Source: Apoda limacodes (taxonomy: Eukaryota > Arthropoda > Insecta > Lepidoptera > Limacodidae). Taken from it: DNA of 64,000 nt. Of the stretch, positions 63,390 through 64,000 are shown piece after piece. Below the pieces are notes generated by a model. The model ran no database searches. It was not told the DNA's origin and saw nothing but the letters and a program-made list of their open reading frames with translations. Each line of letters begins with the position of its first letter. Positions within the stretch are counted from its first letter, which is position 1. The DNA is taken from positions 3,353,001 through 3,417,000 of the forward strand of contig OX291553.1 of assembly GCA_946406115.1 (NCBI GenBank), written 5' to 3'. Both the position numbers and the translations under genes were made by a program.

Positions 63390-63660
63390 AACTCTGTGTC
63401 TCTTCCACCATGTTTTCTCTATCAGGTTTTCAACTTATCAGGAACGATAGTACAGAGAGATGGTGGTGGTGTAGTAATACGATACTTACGATCCAATATT
63501 CCTTTTAAGATTTAAGTATTTCTGCACAACCTCCACAGCCTGATGCTACTGACCACCTAGTAATTGAAAAACTCAAGTCAATTATTGATGAATGTTACTT
63601 AGATATGTCTCCACTCAGTGCACCATCTCTCAGATTCTATTCCGTCACTTAGACATACTG
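63390..63660 (+). pseudogene. LINE endonuclease fragment
   Basis: The plus strand reads FSLSGFQLIRNDSTER. After a one-base shift it reads RDGGGVVIRYLRSNIPFKI. This is the conserved middle part of LINE apurinic-like endonucleases (asparagine-Asp-Arg and Gly-Gly-Gly-Val blocks). It is oriented opposite to the decayed LINE at 61280-63100. Stops follow. Confidence 0.6.
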
Positions 63661-64000
63661 TTACACACACGTTTACTGTTACTGTTACACACCTAAATAA
63701 TGGAGATAAAAACAAGAAAAAAATATATATTTAAGTAATAAATTAACATAAAGAAAAAAAACACTAAAAAAAGGAAAAAAAAAAAAAAAAAAAAATATAC
63801 GGATCTAGCTAGACATATTTTTTTTTACCCTCTCCTATATCTTGTGATGTCAAAATGTTATCAACCACGTCGGATAGAGACATTGAAGTACTGCGTGACT
63901 TTCTAGACTAGATTGTAATGCAGGAAGTATATCATTATTTTACAAGTAAGCTGGAAGCTGCATACACACCACTCTCTCTAATATTTTTGATACACAGCAC
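63661..64000. other. AT-rich sequence to window end
   Basis: It contains an A-rich tract (63760-63796). No gene is supported. Confidence 0.4.

Overview
This window looks like nuclear DNA of a moth or butterfly (Lepidoptera). It is AT-rich, most single-copy sequence is non-coding, genes carry GT-AG introns and AATAAA signals, and a large share of the bases is decayed non-LTR retrotransposon, LTR-element and small DNA-transposon sequence of kinds I recognise from lepidopteran genomes. The species cannot be named from sequence alone.

Two host genes are well supported. The first (+, CDS 9980-12289) is an intron-free coding region for a MAN1/LEMD3-type inner nuclear membrane protein: LEM domain, two membrane segments, winged helix and C-terminal RRM. 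A 77-nt intron is predicted just upstream of its ATG. The second (-, 34026 down to 20675) is a complete gene for the E1-beta subunit of mitochondrial branched-chain 2-oxoacid dehydrogenase (BCKDHB), in eight short coding exons whose phases join to a 368-residue protein. Intron 1 uses a GC donor. The two genes converge, and their 3' ends lie about 7 kb apart.

The rest is mostly mobile DNA. One non-LTR family, here called family A, occurs about ten times in both orientations (984-2493, 3103-4236, 4557-4655, 5765-6885, 25092-25660, 40110-41105, 43455-43960, 47222-47555, 52612-54520, 57255-59880). Other non-LTR pieces are an RTE-type element at 14171-16095 with a 14-bp target duplication, Jockey-type elements at 44681-46440 and 55694-56812, a fragment in BCKDHB intron 1, and decayed copies at 61280-63100 and 63390-63660. 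LTR remnants are a copia pol piece (35255-35800) and a BEL/Pao remnant (36240-38925). Part of the BEL gag is present as an inverted duplication, and one arm carries a 574-bp PIF/Harbinger-like element with TAA target duplications. Small DNA elements include a terminal-inverted-repeat family (5241, 7738, 41108), Helitron-like ends, a long foldback upstream of BCKDHB and a tRNA-derived SINE-like repeat.

Tandem structures are a ten-unit 66-bp minisatellite whose first part is open as a 22-residue protein repeat, an apparently identical 324-bp tandem duplication, and a fourfold 72-84-bp repeat in BCKDHB intron 6. I found no wholly new molecular system. The most unusual items are the nested BEL/Harbinger locus with its internal empty-site control, the GC-AG intron, and an unassigned 55-codon reading frame at 48295-48462.
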